DNA of 64,000 nt from CBDDEC01 sp965226785 (GTDB lineage Bacteria; Chloroflexota; Dehalococcoidia; UBA2979). Each line of letters opens with the position of its first letter. The stretch's first letter is position 1. The notes beneath the pieces are model-generated. The model did no database searches. It saw only the letters and a list, made by a program, of their open reading frames with translations, and was not told the origin of the DNA. A program made the translations under genes and the position numbers. The stretch covers positions 372,001 through 436,000 of the forward strand of contig CBDDEC010000002.1 in assembly GCA_965226785.1 (NCBI GenBank), read 5' to 3'. Shown piece after piece: positions 26,323 to 35,383 of the stretch.

Positions 26323-26328
26323 AGCCTA
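26323..26328 (-). promoter_or_regulatory. TAnnnT -10-like hexamer
   Basis: TAGGCT on the minus strand, 40 nt before the ATG at 26282. Confidence 0.3.
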
Positions 26329-26374
26329 GCGCACGACCGCGCGAGGGGCACGCGCCGCGCCTGCAGCGACGAGG

Positions 26375-27652
26375 TCAGTCGAGGCGTGCGAGGACGCCGC
26401 GGGCCAGGATCATGGCGAGCGCGACGGCGACGACGACGAGCGCCAGACCGGCGAGGGCTTCCTGGATCCCGATGGCGGCGGCGAGGATCCCGACGAAGAA
26501 AGTGCCGAGCGAAGCCACCGATCGCTGCATGTGATAGACCGCCAACACGCGGCCGCGGTAGGCGTCCTCGACGTAGTTCTGCACGAGGACGTTGCTGAAC
26601 GACATGCGGCCGGAGCGGCCGATGCCGAGCACGAAGATCACTGCGGCGGTCGCCACGACCCAGGTCGTCCAGGCGAAGGCGAAGAGCGCGACGCCCATCA
26701 GCAGCACCGAGATGAGGTAGCCGAGCCCTCGACGGCGCGGCGGCAGCGAGGCCACGGCGAGGGCGCCGATGAGCGAACCCGCCGCGCTGACGCTGAACAA
26801 GAGCCCGAGCTGCGCGCCGGATTCGTCGTTCAGGACATCCGCGACAAAGCCCGGCAGCAGGAACTCGTACGGCATCAGGAGCAGGCCGAACAGCGTGTTC
26901 GCGAGTAGCACCCACGCGATACGCGGGTCACCGGCGATGTAGCGCATGCCGGCGATGAGGTCCTCGCGAGGGGTGGTCGTCGCCCTCGCACGTGTCGCCG
27001 AGCCGCGGGCGTCAGTCGACACCTGGGTCAGAGCCACGACCGCGAACATGTAGGTGCTGGCCATCAGGAAGTAGAGCCAGGCCGCTCCGTAGGCGGCGAG
27101 GATCACGCCCCCGATGGCTGGCGCGATCATCTGGATCGAGTTGCGGCCAGCCACGTTGAGCGCCACCGCGTTCGTCAGCCGCTGCATGCCTACCACATCG
27201 GGCAACATCGACTGGCGGGCCGGCATCGTAAGCGCGTTGATGCCGCCGGTGAGCAGACCCGCGATCAGCAGGTGTTCGAAGCGCAGCAGGTCGGTCCAGA
27301 CCAGCACGCCCAGCACCACCCCCATCGCTGCGCTCGAGAGCTGCCCGATCTGCACGAGGCCCTTGCGCCGCTGGATGCGGTCCGCCCACACGCCGCCCAC
27401 GAAGTTGAGCGAGATCCCGGAGATCGAGTTCGCGAGGAAGACCGTGCCGAGGGCGGCGAACGATCCCGTCAGCTCGTACGCGAGGTACCCACGCACGATG
27501 TTCTGGACGCGCAGCGACGCCATCTGGCCGAGCGCCGACAGCAGGAACCAGCGGAACGAGCGGTTGCCGAGAGACTCGAAGGTACGAAACCGAGCGCTGC
27601 TCGGTCCCGGAGCCGTGTCGACGGCGACCTCAGGATCGCGCTCAGCCGTCAC
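26375..27652 (-). CDS. MFS transporter (enterobactin-exporter-like subgroup)
   Basis: A 425-residue major facilitator protein with about 12 hydrophobic segments and a cytoplasmic Arg/Thr-rich loop in the middle. The loop GVWADRIQRRKGL is the conserved MFS loop 2-3 motif. Layout resembles EntS-type exporters of siderophores or drugs. The start is GTG at 27652, 28 nt after the stop of the carboxylesterase on the same strand; the longer open frame upstream lies inside that gene and is rejected. Likely co-transcribed with the esterase. Export substrate unknown. Confidence 0.8.
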   Translation of the reverse strand: MTAERDPEVAVDTAPGPSSARFRTFESLGNRSFRWFLLSALGQMASLRVQNIVRGYLAYELTGSFAALGTVFLANSISGISLNFVGGVWADRIQRRKGLVQIGQLSSAAMGVVLGVLVWTDLLRFEHLLIAGLLTGGINALTMPARQSMLPDVVGMQRLTNAVALNVAGRNSIQMIAPAIGGVILAAYGAAWLYFLMASTYMFAVVALTQVSTDARGSATRARATTTPREDLIAGMRYIAGDPRIAWVLLANTLFGLLLMPYEFLLPGFVADVLNDESGAQLGLLFSVSAAGSLIGALAVASLPPRRRGLGYLISVLLMGVALFAFAWTTWVVATAAVIFVLGIGRSGRMSFSNVLVQNYVEDAYRGRVLAVYHMQRSVASLGTFFVGILAAAIGIQEALAGLALVVVAVALAMILARGVLARLD

Positions 27653-27680
27653 GGTCCTGCGCGCGGCGCGCGAGCGTGCA

Positions 27681-29198
27681 TCAGGCGTCCCAGAGCGCGC
27701 GTTCGACCTCGAGCGGCGCCAGTGCGACCTGCGACTCGCGGTCGAACACCATCGTCGCTCGCTCGGTGCCGTCGTAGGCGGGCCACGCCGGCAGGCCCTC
27801 GTGCGAGGGGTCGCCACTCTTCGCGAAGGCGATCCATGCGTCCTTCATCTGGTCGGACAGTCCTCGACCCTCCTCGCCACCGGCGATCTTGCCCAGCGGC
27901 GCATCGAAGGTGCCAAACACGAACGGGATTTCGAGGGCGTGACAGGCGCCGACCTCGAACATCTCCGCCTGCCACGAGAAGAGGTACATGTATGTCGCGG
28001 ACTGGTGACGAGCCTGGGCCGCCGCGAGACGTGTCGAGTGGATCCGGAACGTGCGGTCGCTGTTGATCGCCATCAACAACTCCTGCGGTGACACGTCCGC
28101 GCCACGGGCCTCGCGCGCGGCGCGATAACCGTCGATGAGGGCTCGGGCCTCATCCTCGTCGATCGCTTGGGCCAGCGACCCGCCGCCCTGCATCACCCGC
28201 TCGAGCAGCACGGCTTCGTCGACCTCGGGGAGCCCACCGGGCGCGAACACGCCAAACAGCTTCGCTTCGTCGAGGTTCGAGCCAATCAGGATCGGCACGT
28301 CAGCCACCTCGCCGTCGGCCACCGCGTCGAGGGGTTGGCGTGCGACCGAGGTGCCGTCGACCACCGGGTTCGTGCCACGCTGGGGGCGCGTGCCAGCCAT
28401 GGCCTGCATCTGGAGCGCGGTCTGCGCCGCGATCACGGCCTCGGCATCGAGGCCGCGCAGCCCTTCCGGGTCGGGCGACACGCCGAGTTCGCCGAGCAGC
28501 TCGGCGGCCGTCTCGGCGACCACATCAGGCGTCATGTCCGGGTCGTATGTGCTCTGCATGATGGCCCGCTGGTAGAGCCCTCGCGCGGCGGGCATCGCGA
28601 GCAGCGTCTCGACGCTCTTCCCGCCCGCCGACTCGCCGAAGATCGTGACCTGCGAGGGGTCGCCGCCGAACGAGGCGATCTCGTCGCGCACCCACTCCAG
28701 CGCTGCCACCTGATCTCGACTCCCGACGTTTGCGTCGAGGCCGTCGCAGTAGAGGTAGCCCAGCGCGCCCAGGCGATAGTTGATCGTGACCACGACGATG
28801 TCGCCGCGGGCGGCCAGCTGCACGCCGTCGTACATCAGGCTGGACCCGGTGCCGGTGCGGAACGAGCCACCGTGGATCCAGACCATCACCGGACGCGAGC
28901 CATCGAGTCCGGGCGTCCAGACGTTGAGGGTCAGGCAGTCCTCTGACATGTCGAGTGTCTGCGTCCCGAACATGCCGACGTACGGCGAGTCCCCCTGCGG
29001 CGCCTGGACGCGGCCCTGCCACGCCGCGAACCCGAACTCGGTCGCGTCACGCACCCCGCTCCAGGGCTCGACGGGCTGGGGCGCACGCCAGCGCAGCTCC
29101 CCGACGGGAGGCTGGGCGAACGGGATGCCGCGGAAGACGTTCAGACCGCCCTCCTCAGCCCCCGCGAGCGCGCCTCGGGTGGTCGTCACCGCTGCCAT
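27681..29198 (-). CDS. Carboxylesterase type B
   Basis: A 505-residue carboxylesterase/para-nitrobenzyl-esterase-like hydrolase. Signatures are EDCLTLNVW (86-94), the oxyanion HGGSFRTG (109-116) and the nucleophile FGESAGG with Ser190. The acid is probably Glu in SNLDEAKLF and the base His in GACHALEIP near residue 420. Length fits the family. No signal peptide, so cytoplasmic. It hydrolyses esters of unknown nature; co-transcription with an MFS exporter might point to detoxification. Confidence 0.9.
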   Translation of the reverse strand: MAAVTTTRGALAGAEEGGLNVFRGIPFAQPPVGELRWRAPQPVEPWSGVRDATEFGFAAWQGRVQAPQGDSPYVGMFGTQTLDMSEDCLTLNVWTPGLDGSRPVMVWIHGGSFRTGTGSSLMYDGVQLAARGDIVVVTINYRLGALGYLYCDGLDANVGSRDQVAALEWVRDEIASFGGDPSQVTIFGESAGGKSVETLLAMPAARGLYQRAIMQSTYDPDMTPDVVAETAAELLGELGVSPDPEGLRGLDAEAVIAAQTALQMQAMAGTRPQRGTNPVVDGTSVARQPLDAVADGEVADVPILIGSNLDEAKLFGVFAPGGLPEVDEAVLLERVMQGGGSLAQAIDEDEARALIDGYRAAREARGADVSPQELLMAINSDRTFRIHSTRLAAAQARHQSATYMYLFSWQAEMFEVGACHALEIPFVFGTFDAPLGKIAGGEEGRGLSDQMKDAWIAFAKSGDPSHEGLPAWPAYDGTERATMVFDRESQVALAPLEVERALWDA

Positions 29199-29240
29199 GT
29201 CCGGACCTCTCCAGTCGTCCTCCGTGTTGAGTCTCGATCG

Positions 29241-30401
29241 CTAGTCGCCGACCGGAATCGCCTCGCGCTCGTACAGCCCGACCTCCTCGACCGCGTCGAA
29301 GTCGGGCAGGCGGGTCATCGGCTCCAGACCGGGGCCGTCCAGGGCGGGCATCACCTCGGCGGCGAAGCGGCGCAGCGAATCCATGATCTTCCCGTGCGGG
29401 ATCACCTGGTCGAAGTTGATGAGGAAGACCATGCGGTCCACCCCGACCTCCTCCCACTCCCGCAGCGATTCGATGATCTGCTCGGGCGTCCCGATCGTGC
29501 TGCGCTGGTTCTGCGACGTGTTGACATCGCCCGGCCGATTGCGGAGCTGCACGGCGTTCGCCTGCGATCCGTAGGCCGGCGAGGGGTAGACCGAGCCGAC
29601 GCCGCTGAGGTGCGCCGCGGAGTTGGCGAACGCCATCGCTCCGGGACCGCCAACGCGACGCGCCTCCTCCTCGGACTCACCGCAGTACATCCAGCCGACC
29701 GCGTTCACCTGGTTGTTGACGAACTTCCCGACCGGGTCGGCGCTGCCGATGATCCGCCGGTAGTCGCGCACGCGCTGCTCATACTCCTCGGGCGTCCCGA
29801 TCGAGACACCGAGAAGCCCGAGGCCGCGTTCGGCCGCCTGGATGGCGGTCTCCGGGCTCGACACCGCGACCCACATCGGCGGGTGCGGCTGCTGAACCGG
29901 CTTCGGCAGCACGTTGCGAGCAGGCATCTGGAAGTACTTGCCGTCCCACTCGAACGACTCCTCGGTCCACATCCGCGGAATGGCGCGAATGACTTCGTCC
30001 CATTGTTCCTTGGTGTCGTCGGGCTCGACCTGGAAGCCGCCGAGCTCGGTCCACGTCGCTGAGCGCCCGGTGCCGAACTCGAGGCGGCCGTTCGAGATGA
30101 TGTCGAGCGCCGCCGCGCGCTCGGCGATGCGGGCCGGGTGGTTGACGCCCGGCAGACAGAGGGCGATGCCCTGACCGATGTGGATGTTCTTGGTCTGCGC
30201 GGCAGCCGCGGCCAGGAACACCTCAGGGGCGGAGGAGTGCGAGTACTCCTCCAGGAAGTGATGTTCAACTTCCCACACTTGGTCGTAGCCCAGCTCGTCA
30301 GCGAGGCAGATCTGCTCGAGGGCCTGGTGATAGGCCCGCCACTCCGAGATCTCGCTCCAGGGGCGACTCACCGAGTGCTCGTAGAAGATGCCGAACTTCA
30401 T
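29241..30401 (-). CDS. LLM class flavin-dependent oxidoreductase
   Basis: A 386-residue luciferase-like flavoenzyme of the longer alkanal-monooxygenase subgroup. It opens MKFGIFYEHS and contains VWEVEHHFLEEYSHSSAPEVFLAAAAAQT cut by the usual barrel strands, GVNHPARIAERAAALDIISNGR and KPVQQPHPPMWVA. Such enzymes use reduced FMN and oxygen, or F420. It ends 42 nt upstream of the esterase start, so an LLM-esterase-MFS operon is likely. The substrate is unknown. Confidence 0.85.
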   Translation of the reverse strand: MKFGIFYEHSVSRPWSEISEWRAYHQALEQICLADELGYDQVWEVEHHFLEEYSHSSAPEVFLAAAAAQTKNIHIGQGIALCLPGVNHPARIAERAAALDIISNGRLEFGTGRSATWTELGGFQVEPDDTKEQWDEVIRAIPRMWTEESFEWDGKYFQMPARNVLPKPVQQPHPPMWVAVSSPETAIQAAERGLGLLGVSIGTPEEYEQRVRDYRRIIGSADPVGKFVNNQVNAVGWMYCGESEEEARRVGGPGAMAFANSAAHLSGVGSVYPSPAYGSQANAVQLRNRPGDVNTSQNQRSTIGTPEQIIESLREWEEVGVDRMVFLINFDQVIPHGKIMDSLRRFAAEVMPALDGPGLEPMTRLPDFDAVEEVGLYEREAIPVGD

Positions 30402-30570
30402 GCCCACCTCCGGCGATGCGGGTGGCCGAGCCGGCGTCCATGACGCGCGTCGCCGATGTCGGCGGGCCGGCTGCTCGTTTGCCACGACTTTACGCGCGCT
30501 GCGGTCGCGAATATAACAAACGCCGAGAGCACGGCCCGTGTCCGCCACTTTCACACTGCGAGGAGCAGGC

Positions 30571-31416
30571 ATGCCCGTCGCCATCGTCAGCGACGCCTCG
30601 ATCGACCTCCCGCGTGAGGAGGCCGCCGCGGCCGGCATCTTCCTCGCGCCGCTGCACTACGAGATCGGCGGCATGCGATACGCCAGTTGGGACCAGACAC
30701 CCGAGGCGTTCTACGACGCCCTGAACGGCACGAGCGCGACCGTGAGCGGCGTCGAGAGCGAGGACTTCGACGCGGCGTTCCGCTCCGCAGCCGCCAGCCA
30801 CGAGCAGATCCTCTGCATCTGCCAGTCGTTCGGCTCGAGCTTCACCTACGTCGCCGCACAGGTCGCGGCACGACAGGTCGCACACGACACGGGCGCGGAG
30901 ATCCGCATCGTCAACACGGGCCGCTCCTCCGCATCGCAGGCCGCCATCGCGCTCGCTGCCGCCGGCGTGGCGAACGCCGCAGCCGACGCCGACGCCCTGC
31001 TCGCTACCGTCGAGGAACTGGCGCCACGCGCGGAGACGTTCCTGATCGCCTCGTCCGTGGACCAGCTCGAGCGAGCGGGCCAGCTCTCGCTGGTGAGCAC
31101 GCAGTCCGGCGTCGGCCGCCTGGACGAGGGCGCTCCGCTCTATCGCGTGCGCGACCAGGTCCGCGCCGTCAGCCTCGAGGACGACGAAGCTTCCGCCGAG
31201 GCAGCGCTGGTCGACCGCGTGGCCAGCGTCGTCGCCGCTGACGAAGCGATACTCGTGGCGACACACGCCGAAGCGCCCGAGGCGGCAGCTCGACTCGCGG
31301 AGGCGATCGCCGGGCGCGTCACGGTCCGCCAGCAAACGACGACCGCACTGGGACCAGCGATCGGATCACTGCTGGGACGCGGCGCTTACGGTGTGGGCGT
31401 CGTGGCGGTCCACTAG
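30571..31416 (+). CDS. DegV family fatty-acid-binding protein
   Basis: A 281-residue DegV protein. It opens with PVAIVSDASIDLPREEA, the family's SD(S/A)xxDLP signature, and has CICQSFGSSFTYVAAQ and RIVNTGRSSASQAAIAL in the N-terminal lobe. DegV proteins bind fatty acids and in some bacteria (FakB) present them to the kinase FakA; no FakA is nearby. The start ATG at 30571 follows AGGAGCAGGC; the ORF can extend to 30538 without support. A 36-nt gap separates it from the next gene. Confidence 0.85.
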   Translation: MPVAIVSDASIDLPREEAAAAGIFLAPLHYEIGGMRYASWDQTPEAFYDALNGTSATVSGVESEDFDAAFRSAAASHEQILCICQSFGSSFTYVAAQVAARQVAHDTGAEIRIVNTGRSSASQAAIALAAAGVANAAADADALLATVEELAPRAETFLIASSVDQLERAGQLSLVSTQSGVGRLDEGAPLYRVRDQVRAVSLEDDEASAEAALVDRVASVVAADEAILVATHAEAPEAAARLAEAIAGRVTVRQQTTTALGPAIGSLLGRGAYGVGVVAVH

Positions 31417-31452
31417 ACCTCGACGTTCGAGGCATATCGAAGGGAGCAACCC

Positions 31453-32187
31453 ATGCCCGAGTTCGGACGCCTCGAAGCGAGCGCCCTGGGCGTCGCCGCC
31501 GCCGGAGGTGGCGAGGCGCCAGTCCCGTGGGCCCACGAGGGCGCGACGGCGCACACCGTGACGTTCGAGGTGGAACGCGACGCCGCCCTCGATCTGATGC
31601 CGGAGCGTCTGGCGCGCCCTACCCCACCGTACGCACGCATCCAGGTCACCTCGGTCGCCGAGTCACCGGTCGGCGCCTACACCGAGGCCCAGCTCCTGCT
31701 CTCCTGCCGGCTGATGATGACTCCGCGGCAGTACGTCGTCTCCTCCGTCGTCGACTCCGAGGCTGCGGCGGCGGCTATCGCCTCCGCGTGGGGCTACCAG
31801 CCGTCGGTCGGCGACGTATCGATCGCGCAGAGCGACAACGACTTCACCTCGACGATCGCGGACGGCTCGGGGCTGACGATCACGATCGCCTCCGCGAGCG
31901 GCCTCCCGACAGGCGCCGCGATCATTCGCTTCGACCCGACGGTGACGGTGTGGCAGAGCGAGGGCGAGGTCAGCGTCCAGACGATCTCCGCCGAGGCCTC
32001 GGACGTGCAGGACGCGTGGCTGGCCCGCGACACGAGCGTGTCCTACGACGGCGGCGATCGCGCCAGCCCGTGGCTGCGGCTGCGCTCGCGCAACGTCATC
32101 ACCGCCACGGTCGCCCGACTCGACCTCGAACGCCCCGAACCCGCCGAGGTGGAGCGCCCCACGAGCATCGGCGGCGGGCTGCCCTAG
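31453..32187 (+). CDS. Acetoacetate-decarboxylase-like protein without lysine
   Basis: A 244-residue protein with the acetoacetate decarboxylase (ADC) fold pattern: PVPWAHEGATAHTVTFEVERDAALDLMPERL cut into the N-terminal strands, PYARIQVTSVAESPVGAYTEA, LLSCRLMMTPRQYVVSSVV and an Asx-rich core. True ADC forms a Schiff base with an active-site lysine, but this sequence contains no lysine anywhere. It is therefore not a classical decarboxylase; ADC-like homologues can be dehydratases or aldolases. The start has AAGGGAGC upstream. It is probably co-transcribed with degV. Confidence 0.7.
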   Translation: MPEFGRLEASALGVAAAGGGEAPVPWAHEGATAHTVTFEVERDAALDLMPERLARPTPPYARIQVTSVAESPVGAYTEAQLLLSCRLMMTPRQYVVSSVVDSEAAAAAIASAWGYQPSVGDVSIAQSDNDFTSTIADGSGLTITIASASGLPTGAAIIRFDPTVTVWQSEGEVSVQTISAEASDVQDAWLARDTSVSYDGGDRASPWLRLRSRNVITATVARLDLERPEPAEVERPTSIGGGLP

Positions 32188-32189
32188 CT

Positions 32190-32381
32190 TCAGGCGCGGC
32201 CGAGCAGACGCGCGAGCGTCCTCGTCAGGCCCGCGCGCTGACGGCGTCGTTCGTCCGGCACGCCCAGCATCTGATCGCGCCGCACCAGCAGGTCGTCGGG
32301 ACAGAGGTCCAACTCCCGCTGCAGATGCGCCGGCACCACGGTGCGCCCGTGATCGTCCATCCGCACGCGTGACGTCGTCAT
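32190..32381 (-). CDS. Small AbrB/MazE (SpoVT)-like DNA-binding protein
   Basis: A 63-residue protein whose N-terminus, SRVRMDDHGRTVVPAHLQRELDL, has the swapped-hairpin AbrB/SpoVT pattern of antitoxins and transition regulators (key residues R-x-x-x-x-x-x-G-R-x-V-V-P near 5-18). The C-terminal tail is Arg-rich. The ATG at 32381 sits 4 nt after the stop of the MaoC-like gene, so it is translated from the same mRNA. No toxin (PIN or MazF) is adjacent, so it is more likely a regulator of its operon, or an orphan. The start is chosen by this tight spacing. Confidence 0.65.
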   Translation of the reverse strand: MTTSRVRMDDHGRTVVPAHLQRELDLCPDDLLVRRDQMLGVPDERRRQRAGLTRTLARLLGRA

Positions 32382-32385
32382 CGCC

Positions 32386-33243
32386 TCATCCGCCGGCCGC
32401 CGCGCGCTCCTCGGGCGTAGCGATGCGGAAGACGGTCCAGTGGCGCAGGCGTGCGAGGTCGTTGCCCGCTTCGTCACGGAGCAGTACGTCGAACTTCGCG
32501 AAGTGATGCGCGCGGCGCTCGTACGCCTCGAGCAGATGCGCGCCGCCGGTGACGGTGGTCCCGGGCTCGATCCGCCGGAGGTGCTGGACCCAGCTCCGCG
32601 TGTGCATCGAGCTGGGGATCGACCAATTGTGGCGCAGCAGCCGCTCCGACCAGCCGGCTGTCCACGCCGGATGCACCCGCGGCGAGTCGCCCACGAAGCG
32701 AGGATCGGCCGAGCGCTGATGTTCTGCGGCGAACGCGCGCATCGCCTCTGAGGTCGCCACCTCGAGGGTCGGCGTCCAGTCCTCGCCCACAGGCGCCGTG
32801 TCGAGAACGAGGGCGGGCCTGGGCTCAGGCGGAGGCGCGGCGGTCATCGCCTCCGGCGTCGCGAACTCCTCGAGCCACGGGCCATCGCCGAGGCCGACTG
32901 TCGCGCGGACGCACTCCACGCCCTCCTGGTTGGCCATCACGACCGACCAGCCGCCCGCCGGAGCCTCGGCCTCCGGCGCGGCCACGATGGTCATCTGGTC
33001 GCCAGGGTAGGTCGGCTGGCGGAACGAGAACTCGGCCCAGCCGTGATCGAGCCAGCCCTCGCCGAGGGCTTCGAGCACCGTCGAGGTGGCCCAGCCCCAG
33101 AGCGTGACCCCGCCGACCAGCGCGCCGCTGAAGCCAAACTGGGCCGCGACGTCTGACGAGTGGATCGGGTTGCTGATGTCGGGGCTGTCCTCGTTCGAGA
33201 GGTAGGCCTCGACCGTGTGCTCGATACGCTGCGCCGATGTCAT
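32386..33243 (-). CDS. MaoC-like / double hotdog dehydratase-type protein
   Basis: A 285-residue protein with two hotdog-like halves. In the first half IHSSDVAAQFGFSGALVGGVTLWGW is split by the typical (S/N)P-x-H-x-D-x-x-x-A region of MaoC/FAS1-like dehydratases, and the second half repeats the sheet with HAPAW-like RVHPAWTAGW. Such proteins hydrate enoyl-CoA or bind acyl-thioesters; the catalytic Asp/His pair is plausible in IHSSD but not certain. Operon with the small AbrB-like gene downstream and the DUF6295-like gene 16 nt upstream. Confidence 0.7.
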   Translation of the reverse strand: MTSAQRIEHTVEAYLSNEDSPDISNPIHSSDVAAQFGFSGALVGGVTLWGWATSTVLEALGEGWLDHGWAEFSFRQPTYPGDQMTIVAAPEAEAPAGGWSVVMANQEGVECVRATVGLGDGPWLEEFATPEAMTAAPPPEPRPALVLDTAPVGEDWTPTLEVATSEAMRAFAAEHQRSADPRFVGDSPRVHPAWTAGWSERLLRHNWSIPSSMHTRSWVQHLRRIEPGTTVTGGAHLLEAYERRAHHFAKFDVLLRDEAGNDLARLRHWTVFRIATPEERAAAGG

Positions 33244-33259
33244 AACCCCTCCAGTGCCG

Positions 33260-33544
33260 CTAGCCTGCTGCCTCGCCCTCGGCGGGTCGATGCTCGTCCT
33301 CGCCCGACTCGAGCGCCGCCAGGATGCTGGCGACGAGTGCGCGGGCCGAGTCCTCGCTCAGCTCGACTGCGACGCGGTTGCCGACCCGATCCGCCTCCTC
33401 GACGAAGTCGATGATCAGCGCGTGGTCGAGCGGCGCGTCATAGGGGTGATCGAAGTAGACGTTGGCCTGTTCGAGGCTGAACCACCCTCGAGGCCCCTTG
33501 GCACTGCCTGACATGGGCGTGCGTTCGACGATCCAGGTGCACAT
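33260..33544 (-). CDS. DUF6295-like small protein
   Basis: A 94-residue protein beginning MCTWIVERTPMSGSAKGPRG, followed by WFSLEQANVYFDHPYDAPLDHALIIDF cut short here, and an acidic C-terminus. I recognise this opening from the uncharacterised DUF6295 family, where it is strongly conserved and often lies near mycothiol- or ester-related genes. No function is established. It is the middle gene between dienelactone hydrolase (26 nt upstream) and the MaoC-like gene (16 nt downstream), so one operon is likely. Confidence 0.7.
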   Translation of the reverse strand: MCTWIVERTPMSGSAKGPRGWFSLEQANVYFDHPYDAPLDHALIIDFVEEADRVGNRVAVELSEDSARALVASILAALESGEDEHRPAEGEAAG

Positions 33545-33570
33545 GGTTGCTCCCTTCTGCTGACGGTTCG

Positions 33571-34332
33571 CTACCCCGCGTCCGAAGCCAGGTAGCGGCC
33601 GAACCAGGTGAAGACCTCGCCCCAGGCCTCGGTCGCTTGCTCCGCGCGATAGCCGGGACGGTTCACGGAGAAGAAGCCGTGGCCCGCACCGTCGTAGCGG
33701 TGGAACTCGTGAGTCTTGCCGGCGGCCTTCAGCGCCTCCTCGTGCGCGTCGACCTGCTCGGGCGACGGGCTGCGGTCGTCGTTGCCAAAGATGCCGAGCA
33801 GAGGCGCCGCGAGGTCCGCGGTCAGGTCGATCGGGGCGACCGGGTGTTTCTCCGTGAGCTGATCGGCGTCGGCGATCACCCGTCCGCCCCAGCAGTCGAC
33901 CGCGGCGTCGAGGTGATCGAACCGCGAGGCGCAGAGCACGACCTGCCGGCCGCCGGAGCAGAAACCGATGATGCCGACCTTGCCGTTCGCGTAGCTCTGC
34001 GCGCGCAGGTAGCTGGCCGCGCCATCGGCGTCGCCGACGCAGCGTTCATCAGCGACGCCACCCGCGGCGCGGACGACCGCAGCGACCTCGTCTGCATCGC
34101 CGGGACCTTCGCGGTGGTAGAGGTCGGGGCAGAGCGCGGCATAGCCGTGGTGCGCAAACTTGCGCGTGATCTCGATCGAACCCTCGTCCCAGCCCGGCAT
34201 GTGGTGCAGCACGACCACCGCGCCCACCGGGTCCGCGCCTTCAGGTCGGGCCAGGTAGCCCTCAATCTCATCGCCGTTGTGCCCGGCGAAGGTGACGAGC
34301 CCCGCCTGCATGCCTCGATACGTGGGTGACAT
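33571..34332 (-). CDS. Dienelactone hydrolase family protein
   Basis: A 253-residue alpha/beta hydrolase of the dienelactone hydrolase family. The nucleophile is a cysteine, IGFCSGGRQ (Cys125), with the acid in GIFGNDDRS and the base in GAGHGFFSV, so the Cys-Asp-His triad is complete. The family opens lactone rings in aromatic degradation (chlorocatechol route), but many members have other ester substrates. First gene of the operon with DUF6295-like, MaoC-like and AbrB-like genes. Cytoplasmic. Confidence 0.85.
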   Translation of the reverse strand: MSPTYRGMQAGLVTFAGHNGDEIEGYLARPEGADPVGAVVVLHHMPGWDEGSIEITRKFAHHGYAALCPDLYHREGPGDADEVAAVVRAAGGVADERCVGDADGAASYLRAQSYANGKVGIIGFCSGGRQVVLCASRFDHLDAAVDCWGGRVIADADQLTEKHPVAPIDLTADLAAPLLGIFGNDDRSPSPEQVDAHEEALKAAGKTHEFHRYDGAGHGFFSVNRPGYRAEQATEAWGEVFTWFGRYLASDAG

Positions 34333-34382
34333 CGTGCCGCCTTCCAAGCGTCCGAGGCGCAACCGGCGCCCCAACGGGCGCG

Positions 34383-34388
34383 ATGGTA
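34383..34388 (-). promoter_or_regulatory. TAnnnT -10-like hexamer
   Basis: TACCAT on the minus strand, 50 nt before the ATG at 34332 of the dienelactone hydrolase operon. Confidence 0.35.
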
Positions 34389-34453
34389 GCGCCACGGATG
34401 CGATCGGGAACACACGACGGAGAGCGCCGGTTCCGTTAAGCTTCCTGATCAAG

Positions 34454-35299
34454 ATGCCATGGTGGGTTGAATCTTCGGGTCCCCTGCTGATGGCGCTGAC
34501 GTTCGCGATCGTCGGCGTCGTCTTGGCCGTCGGCGCATGGCGCGTCGGCGCTCAGCGTCGCACCTGGTTCATCCGCGAGTTCGGCCTAGTGATCGGCGCC
34601 TACCTCGTCTACTTCGGCGTCCGCGCGTTCACCGAGGGCTCGCAGGCCGTCGCCCTGGACCACGCAGCTCGTCTCGTTGACTTCGAGCGCCGGATCGGGC
34701 TCTTTGTCGAGCCCGCGATCCAGACGGCGGTCATCGGCGAGATGATGATCATCAACGCCGCGAACTTCGTGTATGTGTGGTTCCACTGGCCCGTGATCGG
34801 GGCGGTCGCGATCTGGCTGTTCACGCGCCGTCCGCAGGCATACGTCACGTACCGCAGTGCGCTCTTGATCTCCGGAGCGATAGGCCTCGTGCTGTTCATC
34901 ATGTTCCCGGCGGCGCCGCCGCGTCTGGCTGACCTCGGCCTGGTCGACACGGTCGTCGTGTACTCCACGTTCGGCGACCTGCTGCAGCCGACCGAGCTGA
35001 CCAACCAGTACGCCGCATTCCCCAGCCTCCACTTCGGATGGAACTTGCTGATGGGGATCGCGCTCGTGTCCCAATCGAGGTTCTACCTGCTGCGTGTCCT
35101 CGGCGTGTTACTGCCGTTGGCGATGTTCATCGCGATCGTGATCACGGCGAACCACTACGTCATCGATGCCGTCGCTGGCGGCGCCCTCGCCGTGCTCGGC
35201 CTGCTCCTCGCCCGTCGTATCCACGCCGGCGGTCGCTGGGTGCCCTTCGGAATCGCCGAGGGCTCAGGCTATAACCTGCAGGGCACCAACTCCGCCTGA
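34454..35299 (+). CDS. PAP2 superfamily membrane phosphatase / phosphotransferase
   Basis: A 281-residue membrane protein with six or so hydrophobic segments and PAP2 motifs: AAFPSLHFGW (SxxH) and ANHYVIDAVAG (HxxxD) near residues 190 and 240. The arrangement, with a long N-terminal membrane part, resembles the Aur1/inositolphosphotransferase subgroup (PAP2_3). It would transfer or remove a lipid-linked phosphate at the outer face of the membrane. The start at 34454 is preferred; upstream open codons lie over the divergent promoter. Confidence 0.8.
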   Translation: MPWWVESSGPLLMALTFAIVGVVLAVGAWRVGAQRRTWFIREFGLVIGAYLVYFGVRAFTEGSQAVALDHAARLVDFERRIGLFVEPAIQTAVIGEMMIINAANFVYVWFHWPVIGAVAIWLFTRRPQAYVTYRSALLISGAIGLVLFIMFPAAPPRLADLGLVDTVVVYSTFGDLLQPTELTNQYAAFPSLHFGWNLLMGIALVSQSRFYLLRVLGVLLPLAMFIAIVITANHYVIDAVAGGALAVLGLLLARRIHAGGRWVPFGIAEGSGYNLQGTNSA

Positions 35300-35343
35300 T
35301 CCGTCCGCCGACCGCGTCCCCTGACTGAGCCCACACCCCCGCG

Positions 35344-35349
35344 TACGAT
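35344..35349 (+). promoter_or_regulatory. TAnnnT -10-like hexamer
   Basis: TACGAT, 34 nt before the ATG at 35384; the leader then carries the ribosome site GGGGGGC. Confidence 0.4.
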
Positions 35350-35383
35350 GTCGCGACCGCGATCTCGACGGCTGGGGGGCTCG

